A DNA stretch of 64,000 nt from Stutzerimonas azotifigens (GCF_013522725.1 NZ_JAAMRF010000004.1:62001-126000), one strand, 5' to 3'. Shown: positions 47,334-56,805, numbered from the stretch's first letter. Numbers and translations: made by a program. The notes: generated by a model not told the origin, from the sequence alone.

Positions 47334-49598
47334 TCAGTTCACCCGGCCGTTTTCGACAAGCAGTCCATCGACCCGCTGGAAGCCACGCGGCAGTTTGTTG
47401 CCACGACGGCCGCGCTCGCCCTGGTAATGCTCGAGGTCTTCGGCCTTGAGCGACAGCGTGCGCTTACCCGCCTGCAGCACGAGGGTCGCACCCGGCGGCA
47501 GCACGGCGATATCGGTGACGTACTCCTCGCGGCTGGCGACCCGGTCACCCGGAATGCCAATGATCTTGTTGCCCTTGCCTTTGCCCAGCTGTGGCAGATC
47601 GGCCACCTTGAACAACAGCAGCCGTCCTTCCGTCGTGACGGCGGCCAGCCAATCTTCCTCTCGATTGGCCAGTGGCCGCGGTGCCATCACCTTCGCCCCG
47701 GCAGGCAGATTGAGCAGCGCCTTGCCGGCCTTGTTCTTGGCCTGTAGGTCCTCGCCCTTGACGACGAACCCATAGCCGGCGTCCGAAGCGATCACGTACA
47801 GCGCCTCGTCATCGGGAAGCAGTACACATTCGAAGCTGGCGCCTGGCGGAGGCGCGAGGCGCCCGGTCAGCGGCTCGCCCTGGCCCCGCGCGGAAGGCAA
47901 GGAATGTGCAGGAAGCGAATAGCTGCGCCCGCTCGAGTCGATGAATACCGCGTACTGGTTCGAGCGGCCGGCGGCGGCTGCCTTAAAGCCATCGCCAGCC
48001 TTGTAGGAAAGTCCCGTGGCGTCGATGTCGTGGCCCTTGGCGCAGCGCGCCCAGCCTTTCTCGGAAATCACTACGGTCACCGGCTCGGATGGCAGCAGCT
48101 CGTTTTCCGACAGCGCACGGGCTTCGGCACGCTCGACGATGGGAGAGCGGCGCTCGTCGCCGTAGGTCTCGGCGTCCTCGAGCAGCTCCTTGCGCACCAG
48201 TTTCTTGAGCCTAGCTTCGCTGCCGAGCAGGCTCATCAGCCGGTCGCGCTCCTTGGCCAGCTCGTCCTGCTCACCGCGAATCTTCATCTCCTCCAGCCGC
48301 GCCAGCTGACGCAAACGGGTATCGAGGATGTAGTCGGCCTGCAGCTCGGACAGCTCGAAGCGGGCCATCAGCACCGGCTTGGGCTGATCCTCGGTGCGGA
48401 TGATGTGGATCACCTCGTCGAGGTTGAGGAAGGCGACCAGCAAGCCTTCCAACAGGTGTAGACGCCGTTCCACCTTATCCAGGCGGAACTGCAGGCGCCG
48501 GCGCACCGTACCGATCCGATAGACCAGCCACTCGCTGAGTAGCGTGCGCAGATTCTTGACCTGCGGCTTGCCGTCGAGCCCGATGATGTTGATGTTCACC
48601 CGGTAGCTGGACTCGAGGTCTGTGGTGGCGAACAGGTGCTGCATCAGTTCGGCGGCGTCGACGCGATTGGAGCGCGGGATGATGACGATGCGGCAAGGAT
48701 TCTCGTGGTCCGACTCGTCACGCAGGTCGGCAACCATCGGCAGCTTCTTGGCCTGCATCTGCGAGGCGATCTGCTCCAGCACCTTGGCACCGGAGACCTG
48801 ATGCGGCAGCGCCGTCACCACCACGTCTCCATCCTCGACACGGTACACGGCGCGCATGCGTACCGAACCGCGGCCGGTCTCGTAGACTTTCAGCAGGTCC
48901 GCGCGCGGCGTGATCACTTCGGCTTCGGTGGGAAAGTCCGGGCCCTGGATGTGCTCACAGAGCTGCTCCACTGTAGCGCCCGGCTCGTCGAGCAGTCGCA
49001 CACAGGCCGTGGCCACTTCACGCAGGTTGTGCGGCGGCACGTCGGTGGCCATGCCCACTGCGATACCGGTGGTGCCGTTGAGCAGCAGGTTGGGCAGGCG
49101 CGCCGGCAAGGTGGCAGGCTCATCGAGCGTGCCATCGAAGTTCGGCACCCAGTTGACCGTGCCCTGCCCCAGCTCGCTGAGCAGCACTTCGGAATAGCGC
49201 GACAGCCGGGCCTCGGTGTAGCGCATGGCCGCGAAGGACTTCGGATCGTCCGGTGCGCCCCAGTTGCCCTGGCCGTCGACCAGCGTGTAGCGGTAGCTGA
49301 ACGGCTGCGCCATCAGCACCATGGCTTCGTAACAGGCCGAATCACCATGGGGATGGAACTTGCCGAGCACGTCGCCGACGGTGCGCGCGGACTTCTTGTG
49401 CTTGGAGTCGGCGCTGAGACCCAGCTCGCTCATGGCATAGATGATGCGCCGCTGGACGGGCTTGAGGCCGTCTCCGATGTGCGGCAGCGCGCGATCCATG
49501 ATCACGTACATCGAATAGTTGAGATAAGCCTGCTCGGTGAAGTCGGCGAGCGAGCGACGCTCAACGCCTTCGAGGCTCAGGTCCAGGGTTTCGCTCAT
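47334..49598 (-). CDS. parC: DNA topoisomerase IV subunit A
   Basis: Catalytic subunit of topoisomerase IV, which decatenates daughter chromosomes; 754 residues. Active-site Tyr127 in [10 protein letters not shown]. The quinolone-resistance-determining region reads [10 protein letters not shown] with Ser87 and Glu91, the wild-type (susceptible) residues. The C-terminal beta-pinwheel domain is present. The ATG overlaps the retropepsin stop (ATGA), making it the last gene of parE-esterase-retropepsin-parC. A small hairpin (47291-47310) follows about 25 bases after the stop. Confidence 0.98.
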   Translation of the reverse strand: MSETLDLSLEGVERRSLADFTEQAYLNYSMYVIMDRALPHIGDGLKPVQRRIIYAMSELGLSADSKHKKSARTVGDVLGKFHPHGDSACYEAMVLMAQPFSYRYTLVDGQGNWGAPDDPKSFAAMRYTEARLSRYSEVLLSELGQGTVNWVPNFDGTLDEPATLPARLPNLLLNGTTGIAVGMATDVPPHNLREVATACVRLLDEPGATVEQLCEHIQGPDFPTEAEVITPRADLLKVYETGRGSVRMRAVYRVEDGDVVVTALPHQVSGAKVLEQIASQMQAKKLPMVADLRDESDHENPCRIVIIPRSNRVDAAELMQHLFATTDLESSYRVNINIIGLDGKPQVKNLRTLLSEWLVYRIGTVRRRLQFRLDKVERRLHLLEGLLVAFLNLDEVIHIIRTEDQPKPVLMARFELSELQADYILDTRLRQLARLEEMKIRGEQDELAKERDRLMSLLGSEARLKKLVRKELLEDAETYGDERRSPIVERAEARALSENELLPSEPVTVVISEKGWARCAKGHDIDATGLSYKAGDGFKAAAAGRSNQYAVFIDSSGRSYSLPAHSLPSARGQGEPLTGRLAPPPGASFECVLLPDDEALYVIASDAGYGFVVKGEDLQAKNKAGKALLNLPAGAKVMAPRPLANREEDWLAAVTTEGRLLLFKVADLPQLGKGKGNKIIGIPGDRVASREEYVTDIAVLPPGATLVLQAGKRTLSLKAEDLEHYQGERGRRGNKLPRGFQRVDGLLVENGRVN

Positions 49599-50122
49599 GG
49601 TCGTTCCGTGGCGTGTTGGCGCAGCACCAGGGTGCCGGCGCGCTGAGTGAATTCAAGTTGTCGCAGGGCGCTCATGCCGAGCAGCACCTGCTCGCCGGGA
49701 AAGCCCGGTACCACGAGGGCGCGCACGTCGTGCAGCACGATCTCGCCGAGACCGAGGGTCCTGAGCACGGTGCGGTAGCCGGTGGCCGGGCCGTTGGCGG
49801 TCTGCACCTGCACCGGTCGCCCGTGTTCGAGATTCAGCCGCTCGGCAAGACCCTGCGGCACGGCGACGTCGGTCGCGCCGGTGTCCAGCAGGAACACCAC
49901 GTCTTCGCCGTTGATTTGTCCCGTCACGATGAAATGGCCTTGGGCATTGCCGGCCAGCTGCACCTCGATCTGGTCACCCTCGATACGCGAGACAGGGTCG
50001 CGATTGGGGTTGTAGCGTCCCTCCTCCCAATCGCCAAAGAATCGCGCGGCCAGCCATAGCCCAATGCCCCAGGCGAGCACCAGCATCACCCGGCCGGCCC
50101 GGCGCCCGGCGGTCTGGCTCAC
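49595..50122 (-). CDS. Membrane-anchored retropepsin-like aspartic protease
   Basis: Protein of 175 residues with one N-terminal membrane helix (about 11-29) and a single retropepsin-type domain. Catalytic motif D80-T-G-A-T in [13 protein letters not shown]; second half-site signature [13 protein letters not shown]. As with other single-domain members (TIGR02281-like), activity would require dimerisation. GTG 50122 is chosen since it overlaps the preceding stop as GTGA; its own stop overlaps parC by ATGA. The substrate is unknown. Confidence 0.88.
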   Translation of the reverse strand: MSQTAGRRAGRVMLVLAWGIGLWLAARFFGDWEEGRYNPNRDPVSRIEGDQIEVQLAGNAQGHFIVTGQINGEDVVFLLDTGATDVAVPQGLAERLNLEHGRPVQVQTANGPATGYRTVLRTLGLGEIVLHDVRALVVPGFPGEQVLLGMSALRQLEFTQRAGTLVLRQHATERP

Positions 50123-51102
50123 CGCCGCGCGCTCCAACCGCCCTTGGGCGCCGCGAAACGCCAGACGATCGGCCGCGACTCGCCGTCCTTGCGAGTCAGT
50201 TCGTTGTTGTCGAGACCGATCCAGGCGCCATCGGCGTCGATCCAGAGCGACTCGACCGTGCTATAGGGCGAAGCGTACAGGCGGTGTTCCTCGGAAGCGG
50301 TCTCGGCAAAGGACCAGCAGCGCTCGACCGCGCCCGTCGACGCGGTGCGGCGACAGACACGCAGCGCGAAGCGCTCGAGGGTAAAAAGCTTGTCTTCGAA
50401 AAACGCCAGGCCGGAAAAATCGCGCTGCAGCGACTGGCCGTCCAGCGGATGCGGCGGATTCTCCCGCCCACCCTCGGACATCAGCACGCAGCCACCGGTA
50501 CATACCCAGCGCGACTGCCGACGATGGACCACTAGCAATCCACGGCGCTCACGCTCGGCGGCAAGCCACATCCGATCTCCGGCCGGGTCGACCGCGATCC
50601 CTTCGAACAAGGCGTTGAACTTGAGCAGCATGCCGCTGGCACGTGCCTGACGCACCAGGCTGTCGGGCAGGGTCAGCCACTCGGCGGTTCCAGCGGGATT
50701 GAGCTTGAGCACGCCGGCATAGGTCTCGCTGACCAGGTAACGGTTGCCCAGGCTGTCGCAGCTCATGCCTTCAAAATCCATGTGGCCGCCGCGCACCAGC
50801 CCCATCACCCAGCTGCGCACCCGCACGCCCCACGGCAACCCGGCGTCCGGTGGAGGCGGAAGCTCGAAAGTCTCAGCTTCGGCTCGCCAGACGCTCTCAC
50901 TGGCATCGAAGCGGTAGACGATATTGTCGTCGCGGTCCGAAACGCCCCAGAGCGCGTCGCCGCACCAGGCCATACCTGACAGGTTGCCTTGCGCCATGCC
51001 CTCGACCGGGTGCTCGCTGAGCAACTCGAGCTCCGGGAGTGGCTCCTGGGCCATGGCCGGCATCGTCAGGAGGCAGGCCAGAGACAACCAGCGGCGGATC
51101 AA
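50119..51102 (-). CDS. Secreted esterase-like phytase-family protein (DUF/PF13449)
   Basis: Periplasmic protein of 327 residues with a signal peptide (LSLACLLTMPAMAQ) and a beta-propeller-like body matching the 'esterase-like activity of phytase' family: LSGMAWCGDALWGVSDRDD, DFEGMSCDSLGNRYLVSE, FEGIAVDPAGDRMWLAAE, DFSGLAFFEDKLFTLER. Four or more cysteines suggest disulfides. It starts with TTG 51102, overlapping the parE TGA (TTGA), and its stop overlaps the retropepsin GTG. The reaction is not established; its placement inside the topoisomerase IV operon is conserved in Pseudomonas. Confidence 0.86.
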   Translation of the reverse strand: MIRRWLSLACLLTMPAMAQEPLPELELLSEHPVEGMAQGNLSGMAWCGDALWGVSDRDDNIVYRFDASESVWRAEAETFELPPPPDAGLPWGVRVRSWVMGLVRGGHMDFEGMSCDSLGNRYLVSETYAGVLKLNPAGTAEWLTLPDSLVRQARASGMLLKFNALFEGIAVDPAGDRMWLAAERERRGLLVVHRRQSRWVCTGGCVLMSEGGRENPPHPLDGQSLQRDFSGLAFFEDKLFTLERFALRVCRRTASTGAVERCWSFAETASEEHRLYASPYSTVESLWIDADGAWIGLDNNELTRKDGESRPIVWRFAAPKGGWSARR

Positions 51103-52985
51103 ACCAGAACCTCGGCCAGGTCGCCCTTCGATTCGAGCCAGCTCTTGCGATCACCGGCGCGCTTCTTGGCCAGCAGCATGTCCATCATTTCGGTGGTGCC
51201 TTCGAAGTCATCGAGGGTCAGCTGCACCAGCCGCCGGGTGTTCGGGTCCATGGTGGTTTCGCGCAGCTGCAGCGGATTCATCTCGCCCAGGCCCTTGAAG
51301 CGGGTGACCTGAGGCTTGCCGCGCTTCTTTTCGGCGACCAGCCGATCGAGGATGCCATCGCGCTCGGCTTCATCCAGCGCGTAGTGGATTTCCTTGCCAA
51401 GGTCGATGCGATAGAGCGGCGGCATGGCGACATACACATGCCCCGCATCGACCAGGGGGCGAAAATGCCGGACGAACAGTGCGCAGAGCAGCGTGGCGAT
51501 GTGCAGGCCGTCGGAATCGGCGTCGGCGAGGATACAGATCTTGCCGTACCGCAACTGGGTCAGGTCGGTCGCGCCCGGGTCGACACCGATGGCCACGGCA
51601 ATATCGTGGACTTCCTGGCTCGCGAGCACCTCGCCGCCGTCCACTTCCCAAGTGTTAAGGATCTTGCCCCGCAGCGGCATGATCGCCTGGAATTCCTTGT
51701 CCCGCGCCTGCTTGGCGCTACCACCTGCAGAGTCGCCCTCGACCAGGAACAACTCCGAGCGCATCGGATCCTGCCCGGCGCAGTCGGCCAGTTTGCCCGG
51801 CAATGCGGGGCCCTGGGTAATCTTCTTGCGCTCGACCTTCTTGCCGGCCTTCAGGCGGCGGCCGGCGTTGCTGATCGCCAGCTCGGCGAGCTGCATGCCC
51901 AGTTCGGGATGGGCATTGAGCCACAGGCTGAACGCGTCCTTCACCACACCGGACACGAAAGCAGCGGCTTCGCGGGAGGACAGGCGTTCTTTGGTCTGGC
52001 CGGAGAATTGGGGCTCCTGCAGCTTCATCGAGAGAACGAAGGCGATGCGCTCCCAGATGTCCTCCGGCGCCAACTTCACCCCGCGAGGCAGCAGGCTGCG
52101 GAACTCGCAGAATTCACGCATCGCATCGAGCAGCCCCTGGCGCAGCCCGTTGACGTGGGTTCCGCCCTGCGCGGTGGGAATCAGGTTGACGTAGCTTTCC
52201 TGCAGGCTATCGCCGCCCTCGGGCAGCCACAGCAGAGCCCAATCCACGGCCTCGGTATTACCGGCCAGGCTGCCGATGAAAGGCTCGCCAGGCAGGCGCA
52301 CGAACTCGCTGACCGCATCGACCAGATAGGAGCGCAAACCATCTTCGTAATGCCACTCGATCTTCTCGCCGCTGGCCTCGTCCAGGAACGTCACGCTGAG
52401 CCCAGGACAAAGCACCGCCTTGGCCTTGAGCACATGTTTGAGCCGGCTGACGGAGAACTTCGGCGAATCGAAATACTTAGGGTCGGGCCAGAAATGCACG
52501 CTGGTACCGGTGTTGCGCTTGCCGACGGTCCCGATGACTTCCAGATCGCTGGCCTTGAAGCCATCGGCGAAGGTCATGCGGTATTCGTTGCCGTCGCGCT
52601 TGACGCGCACTTCGACGCGGGTCGACAGCGCGTTCACCACCGAAATCCCCACACCGTGCAAGCCGCCGGAAAATTGGTAGTTCTTGTTGGAGAACTTGCC
52701 GCCCGCATGCAGCTTGGTGAGGATCAGCTCGACGCCGGGCACCCCTTCGTCCGGGTGGATATCCACCGGCATACCGCGGCCGTCGTCGATCACTTCCAGG
52801 GAATTGTCCGCATGAAGGATGACCTGCACCGAGCGCGCATGGCCGGCTAGCGCCTCGTCGACACTGTTGTCGATGACTTCCTGGGCCAGGTGGTTGGGCC
52901 GCGAGGTGTCGGTGTACATGCCTGGGCGCTTGCGCACCGGATCGAGGCCGGAGAGGACCTCGATGGCTTCTGCGGTGTAAGACAT
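51099..52985 (-). CDS. parE: DNA topoisomerase IV subunit B
   Basis: ATPase subunit of topoisomerase IV, 628 residues. GHKL ATPase motifs: NSVDEA (VIDNSVDEALAG), DDGRGMPVDIHPDE, GGLHGVGISVVNAL; TOPRIM domain with EGDSAGGSAKQARD and LADADSDGLHI; C-terminal GLGEMNPLQLRETTM. Longer than some because of the N-terminal MSYTAEAIEVL start, which is normal for the family. First gene of the four-gene parE-parC operon. Confidence 0.98.
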   Translation of the reverse strand: MSYTAEAIEVLSGLDPVRKRPGMYTDTSRPNHLAQEVIDNSVDEALAGHARSVQVILHADNSLEVIDDGRGMPVDIHPDEGVPGVELILTKLHAGGKFSNKNYQFSGGLHGVGISVVNALSTRVEVRVKRDGNEYRMTFADGFKASDLEVIGTVGKRNTGTSVHFWPDPKYFDSPKFSVSRLKHVLKAKAVLCPGLSVTFLDEASGEKIEWHYEDGLRSYLVDAVSEFVRLPGEPFIGSLAGNTEAVDWALLWLPEGGDSLQESYVNLIPTAQGGTHVNGLRQGLLDAMREFCEFRSLLPRGVKLAPEDIWERIAFVLSMKLQEPQFSGQTKERLSSREAAAFVSGVVKDAFSLWLNAHPELGMQLAELAISNAGRRLKAGKKVERKKITQGPALPGKLADCAGQDPMRSELFLVEGDSAGGSAKQARDKEFQAIMPLRGKILNTWEVDGGEVLASQEVHDIAVAIGVDPGATDLTQLRYGKICILADADSDGLHIATLLCALFVRHFRPLVDAGHVYVAMPPLYRIDLGKEIHYALDEAERDGILDRLVAEKKRGKPQVTRFKGLGEMNPLQLRETTMDPNTRRLVQLTLDDFEGTTEMMDMLLAKKRAGDRKSWLESKGDLAEVLV

Positions 52986-53003
52986 GGGCGTCTCGTGCTG
53001 TCC

Positions 53004-53621
53004 TTATAGATCGGAGAAATCGACGTCGCGCCAGTGCGCAGAGTCGAAGCCGGCAAATGCCAGCAGGGCCGGCAGCCGCTGGGCAAAACCCTGGAAGCCG
53101 TGATCGCCGCCGGCCTGGATGCGCAGCGAACAGCCCTCGTAGAAGCGTTCGGCATGACGGTAATCCAGGGTTTCGTCGGCCGTTTGCAGCCAGACCTGAT
53201 AACGCTGGGGATCGGCCGGCGCGGGCACTTCCAGTTCGGCGAGCGCGGTGACGTGGTCCTCGGTGAGCTCCCAGACTTCGCCGCTGTAGAAATTGGTCTG
53301 CGGTCCCAGGTAGCCGTCGAACAGACAGTGCGGGTTAACCGCCGGATTGATCAGCAACGCCTTGAGCCCGTGCCGCTCGGCAAGGTGGGTCGCATAGTAG
53401 CCGCCGAGGGAGCTGCCGACCAGTACCGGACGCCCTAGCTCGGCTATGACGGCCTCCAGCTGGGCGATCGCCTCGCGCGGGTGATGATGAAGCGCAGGTA
53501 CCCGCAGGCGGTCGGCCAGCCCCACACGCTCAAACCCGGCGCTCAGCTGGCGAGCCTTTTGCGAGGCCGGCGAGCTGTTGAAACCGTGAAGATAGAGAAG
53601 GGATGCAGGATTGCGGGACAT
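53004..53621 (-). CDS. yqiA: YqiA-like esterase
   Basis: Alpha/beta-hydrolase of 205 residues in the YqiA (UPF0227) family. It opens SLLYLHGFNSSP with the oxyanion-region HGF, then the nucleophile elbow GSSLGGYYA and the catalytic His in GGDHGFQGF. E. coli YqiA has esterase activity on short acyl esters, and also lies next to parE and cpdA. ATG 53621 is chosen over an upstream in-frame codon at 53639 because it gives the family N-terminus. Confidence 0.93.
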   Translation of the reverse strand: MSRNPASLLYLHGFNSSPASQKARQLSAGFERVGLADRLRVPALHHHPREAIAQLEAVIAELGRPVLVGSSLGGYYATHLAERHGLKALLINPAVNPHCLFDGYLGPQTNFYSGEVWELTEDHVTALAELEVPAPADPQRYQVWLQTADETLDYRHAERFYEGCSLRIQAGGDHGFQGFAQRLPALLAFAGFDSAHWRDVDFSDL

Positions 53622-53650
53622 TCGGGCTCGGCTTGCCAAAGGGTAGAGGC

Positions 53651-53690
53651 GGAAGGCTACAAGCCTCGGCCCGATGGCTGCAAGCTAACC
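53651..53690. repeat. Dispersed intergenic element, copy C (core GGCTACAAGCC)
   Basis: GGCTACAAGCC (53655-53665) is the exact reverse complement of the core at 12825-12835, followed by the related GGCTGCAAGC. It lies between yqiA and cpdA. Confidence 0.5.
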
Positions 53691-53751
53691 CACCGAGTGG
53701 AATGGCACGAGGTGTAAATGGGCGAGCGGCTCTGCGCATCGGCCGCCACGT

Positions 53752-54564
53752 TCAGTAGCCCTTGACGCTGTAGTCCACCTTGAAATCGATGCCGCTGACG
53801 CGCGACACACCGGTTTCGAGCTGCCCGTCGTCATGCAAGCGCAACCAGCGGTAGCCCGGCGACAGCGAATCGACAAGGAAGTCGGCGCTGCCCGGTGCGA
53901 ACTGGATGCCGGTCGACGGTGAAGCGAGTAGCCGCACGCCGTTGCGCCACTGATCGTATTCCTGATGAATATGCCCCCAGAGCACGGCACGCACCTGGGG
54001 ATAACGGTCCAGCACCTCGAACAGGGCGTCGGCGTTGCGCAGCCCGATAGTGTCCATCCAGCGGCTGCCGATTTCGACCGGGTGGTGGTGGAAGCTGACC
54101 AGATGATGACGGTCGGGCGCCTCGCGCAGCGCGCGGTCGAGCAGCTCGAGCTGCTCGTCGGCCAGATACCCAGCCACCGCGCCCGGAATCTGGGAGTCGA
54201 GCATGATGATTCGCCAGCGCCCAATATCCAATACCGGGTCCATCAGGTCGCTGTCCGCGACCACGGCGCGCATGGCATCGAGCTCGTCGTGGTTACCCGG
54301 AAACCAGCGCGCGGGCGCGGGGATACGCGAAGTGAGGGACTGAAAACGCAGATACGAGGAGACGGAGCCATCCTGGGAAAGATCGCCGCTGGCCAGGATC
54401 AGATCGATATCGCCCTGCTCGTCGAGCACCAGATCGATCACCCGATCCAGACTATAGCCAGTATCCATACCCAACAGCTTGCCGCCCTGATCGGCGAACA
54501 GATGGCTGTCGGTCAACTGCACCAGCAGCACCGAATCAGCAGCTGTTGTGGGGGTCGTACTCAC
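53752..54564 (-). CDS. cpdA: 3',5'-cyclic AMP phosphodiesterase CpdA
   Basis: Class III calcineurin-like phosphodiesterase of 270 residues that hydrolyses cAMP and so restrains Vfr-dependent virulence and twitching in P. aeruginosa. Metallophosphoesterase motifs: LTDSHLF, SGDLSQDGS, PGNHDE, SFHHHP and GHIHQE. GTG 54564 (after GGAGAAGGG) gives the normal start STTPTTAADSVLLVQLTDSH; the frame is open further upstream but not family-like. A TGTGAT half-site lies about 90 bases upstream of the start on the same strand. Confidence 0.95.
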   Translation of the reverse strand: MSTTPTTAADSVLLVQLTDSHLFADQGGKLLGMDTGYSLDRVIDLVLDEQGDIDLILASGDLSQDGSVSSYLRFQSLTSRIPAPARWFPGNHDELDAMRAVVADSDLMDPVLDIGRWRIIMLDSQIPGAVAGYLADEQLELLDRALREAPDRHHLVSFHHHPVEIGSRWMDTIGLRNADALFEVLDRYPQVRAVLWGHIHQEYDQWRNGVRLLASPSTGIQFAPGSADFLVDSLSPGYRWLRLHDDGQLETGVSRVSGIDFKVDYSVKGY

Positions 54565-54678
54565 CAAGACCCTTCTCCTCGGGACGTATTTCGCGGTGGA
54601 ATTATGGTGCCATACGCGCCGCAGGGTAAGTGCAGGAAACGGGGCACGGATCACAGTTGTAGATTTGTAGTGGCAGTT

Positions 54679-54715
54679 AAAAAAGGCGTCACGGGAGCGG
54701 CGAAAGCCGCACGCC
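54679..54715 (-). terminator. Terminator of the nudF-DUF1249 operon
   Basis: Read on the minus strand, outer arms GGCGT/ACGCC enclose an inner GCGGC/GCCGC hairpin, followed by TTTTTT. It lies about 85 bases beyond the DUF1249 stop. Confidence 0.6.
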
Positions 54716-54799
54716 AACAGCGCCATATCGGCTACGCAGAACCCTTGAAAGCGGAGATTTGAACGCCCGTGAACGGCGTGCCGGAAGCGCCCGGACTCC

Positions 54800-55246
54800 C
54801 TACATCACCGGCTCCAGCTCGTGGCCGCATGCCAGGCAATGGCCAAGCCACTCGCCGAGGAAGAGATTCAACTGCGCCTTCTCATCAGGCTGATGCATGT
54901 GCGCATTGGGATAGGCGTAGATGCCGCGAAACTGCCGCGCGTTCTGCGAGCCGACCACTTCGGCCATGCGTGCATCATGGTAGACACGTACGTCGAGGGT
55001 CGGCACCGGCAGCCAGCTCAGGCAATGCTCCTGGCGAACCTGAACGGTCGTGGTATAGGGGCAGGTCTCCAGCACTTCGAGCACCAGCACCCCCAGCAAC
55101 CGATCGCCCTGGCTGATCGCCACGCGTCGGGCATCCGGCTGGCTGCGCATCGCCGGCAGCAGGCGCATGAGGCGGGCGTAGTTGGCTTCACAGGCCGCCT
55201 GCAACTCCAGCAGGTCGACCCGATAACGCTCGCGCACCAGTCTCAT
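54800..55246 (-). CDS. DUF1249 protein (YqiB-like)
   Basis: Protein of 148 residues in the DUF1249/YqiB family. Conserved segments: ERYRVDLLELQAACEANYARLMRLLP, YTTTVQVRQE and HDARMAEVVG, with a C-terminal CLACGHEL. Function unknown, although the gene always lies with nudF and cpdA in this lineage. ATG 55246 overlaps the nudF stop (ATGA), arguing for translational coupling with the ADP-ribose pyrophosphatase. Confidence 0.9.
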   Translation of the reverse strand: MRLVRERYRVDLLELQAACEANYARLMRLLPAMRSQPDARRVAISQGDRLLGVLVLEVLETCPYTTTVQVRQEHCLSWLPVPTLDVRVYHDARMAEVVGSQNARQFRGIYAYPNAHMHQPDEKAQLNLFLGEWLGHCLACGHELEPVM

Positions 55247-55860
55247 TTCCACATCCCGCGCACTTCGCTGCGGTTCAGTGCCAGCCACTGCAGAGCGATG
55301 ATGCTCGCCGCATTGTTGATTCGCCCGTCGCGCACCGCCTGCAAGGCGGTCTCCAATGGCCAGACATGCACGCGAATGTCCTCGCCCTCTTCCTCGAGAC
55401 CGAATACGCCGCCCGCACCCGCACTGTCACAACGACCGATGAACAGGTGGACCTTCTCGTCGCTACCGCCCGGCGAAGGGAAATACTGGGTGACCGGCCA
55501 CAATGCACCAAGCTCCAGTCCAGCCTCCTCGACAGCCTCGCGCCGCGCCACTTCCTCGGGCTGCTCGTCCTTGTCGATCAGCCCGGCCACCAGCTCGATG
55601 AGCCAGGGATTGTCGGCCTTGCCAAGGGCACCTACGCGAAACTGCTCGATCAGCACCACCTCGTCACGCAGCGGATCGTAGGGCAGCACGCAGACCGCAT
55701 CGTGGCGCACGAACAATTCGCGATCGATCTCGGCCCCCATCTGCCCGTTGAACAGACGGTGACGCAGATACAGGCGCTCCAGCTTGTAAAAGCCCTGGAA
55801 GCATTGTTCCCGGCGGATGATCTCGACATCATCCCGGTCGGGCTTGAAGGTATCGATCAT
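55243..55860 (-). CDS. nudF: ADP-ribose pyrophosphatase NudF
   Basis: Nudix hydrolase of 205 residues cleaving ADP-ribose to AMP and ribose 5-phosphate. The Nudix box is complete: G-x5-E-x7-REAVEEAGLE in GLIDKDEQPEEVARREAVEE. It also has the N-terminal FQGFYKLERLYLRHRLF and VLIEQFRVGA of the NudF subgroup. ATG 55860 is preferred; ATG 55872 (MREPM) is also in frame. It heads the nudF-DUF1249 pair. Confidence 0.95.
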   Translation of the reverse strand: MIDTFKPDRDDVEIIRREQCFQGFYKLERLYLRHRLFNGQMGAEIDRELFVRHDAVCVLPYDPLRDEVVLIEQFRVGALGKADNPWLIELVAGLIDKDEQPEEVARREAVEEAGLELGALWPVTQYFPSPGGSDEKVHLFIGRCDSAGAGGVFGLEEEGEDIRVHVWPLETALQAVRDGRINNAASIIALQWLALNRSEVRGMWK

Positions 55861-56057
55861 GGGTTCTCGCATAATCTGGTAAGTGATCGGCCGATTGCGG
55901 CACTCAAGCATATTGAGCTCATCCTAGCGCGCCTGCGCGCCAGCTGCAGCCCTAAACAACCTTTGTCCCGGCGATGCGCATCGGTCCGCGCAACGCAGCG
56001 AACTTCATGCCCTCGGCAGGTTCGAATCGGCACCCATACAGGAGCTTTCGCATCACG

Positions 56058-56804
56058 ATGACTTCACCGCTCACATGCAGGGTCCTCGCCCTTTCAGGGC
56101 TGGCTCTGCTACTCGGCGCCTGCCAGAGCCAGGCACCCGATACACGGCAGCCGCAAGTACAGGTTCGACAAGTCCTCTCCGAACAGCGTCCGCAAGGCTG
56201 CACAGCTGACGATTGTCCCTTAGTGAACATCGATACGCTGCAGTTCGCCGACGAACCGGCATTGAACCAGCTAATCGACGCGCGGTTACGCGCCATGACC
56301 CGCTCACGCCCGGACGATCAGATACCGCCCACCCTCGACAGCTACCGTCAGCAGTACCTGCAGGAAGCGGCCCCTGGCTGGACCAGTTATCTACAAGCCA
56401 AGGTGCGTGACCAGTATGGCTCGATCCTGGTCATCGAACTGTCCAGCTATCTGTTCGAAGGCGGCGCCCATGGCATGCCCGGACGCGGCTTCATCAATTA
56501 CGACCTCGAACAGAACCGCGAACTGGTGCTCAGCGACCTGCTCGAACCGGGCGCCGGCGCCGACTTCTGGCAACAGGCAGAAAAGGCCCATTGGCGCTGG
56601 CTGGAAGCGAACGAGCATGCCGGCGACGCCAACTTCCTCGAGCACTGGCCCTTCCAGCCGACCCCGCACGTCGCCCTGCTGAGCGATCGCATCCTGCTCA
56701 AGTACGACGTGTACAGCATCGCCCCCTACGCCAGCGGTCATCCTGAACTGGAGATTCCGCTGAGCGATCTCAAGGGCATCCTGCGCCCCGAATACCTGCA
56801 CTGA
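56058..56804 (+). CDS. RsiV-like DUF3298 lipoprotein
   Basis: Lipoprotein of 248 residues with lipobox LLLGAC. The mature part begins with a Gln/Val-rich stretch and a short CTADDC motif, then a DUF3298-type domain (about 70-245): VIELSSYLFEGGAHGMPGRGFINYDLEQNRELVLSDLL and LLSDRILLKYDVYSIAPYASGHPELEIPL. DUF3298 domains occur in anti-sigma factor RsiV, which binds lysozyme, and in PdaC; function here is unknown. ATG 56058 starts the signal peptide. Divergent from nudF. Confidence 0.85.
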   Translation: MTSPLTCRVLALSGLALLLGACQSQAPDTRQPQVQVRQVLSEQRPQGCTADDCPLVNIDTLQFADEPALNQLIDARLRAMTRSRPDDQIPPTLDSYRQQYLQEAAPGWTSYLQAKVRDQYGSILVIELSSYLFEGGAHGMPGRGFINYDLEQNRELVLSDLLEPGAGADFWQQAEKAHWRWLEANEHAGDANFLEHWPFQPTPHVALLSDRILLKYDVYSIAPYASGHPELEIPLSDLKGILRPEYLH

Positions 56805-56805
56805 C

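Noticed and set aside
56018-56036. GGTTCGAATC, resembling a tRNA T-loop
   Set aside because: The flanking bases do not pair into a T stem and no acceptor or anticodon arm is found; it precedes the DUF3298 lipoprotein gene.
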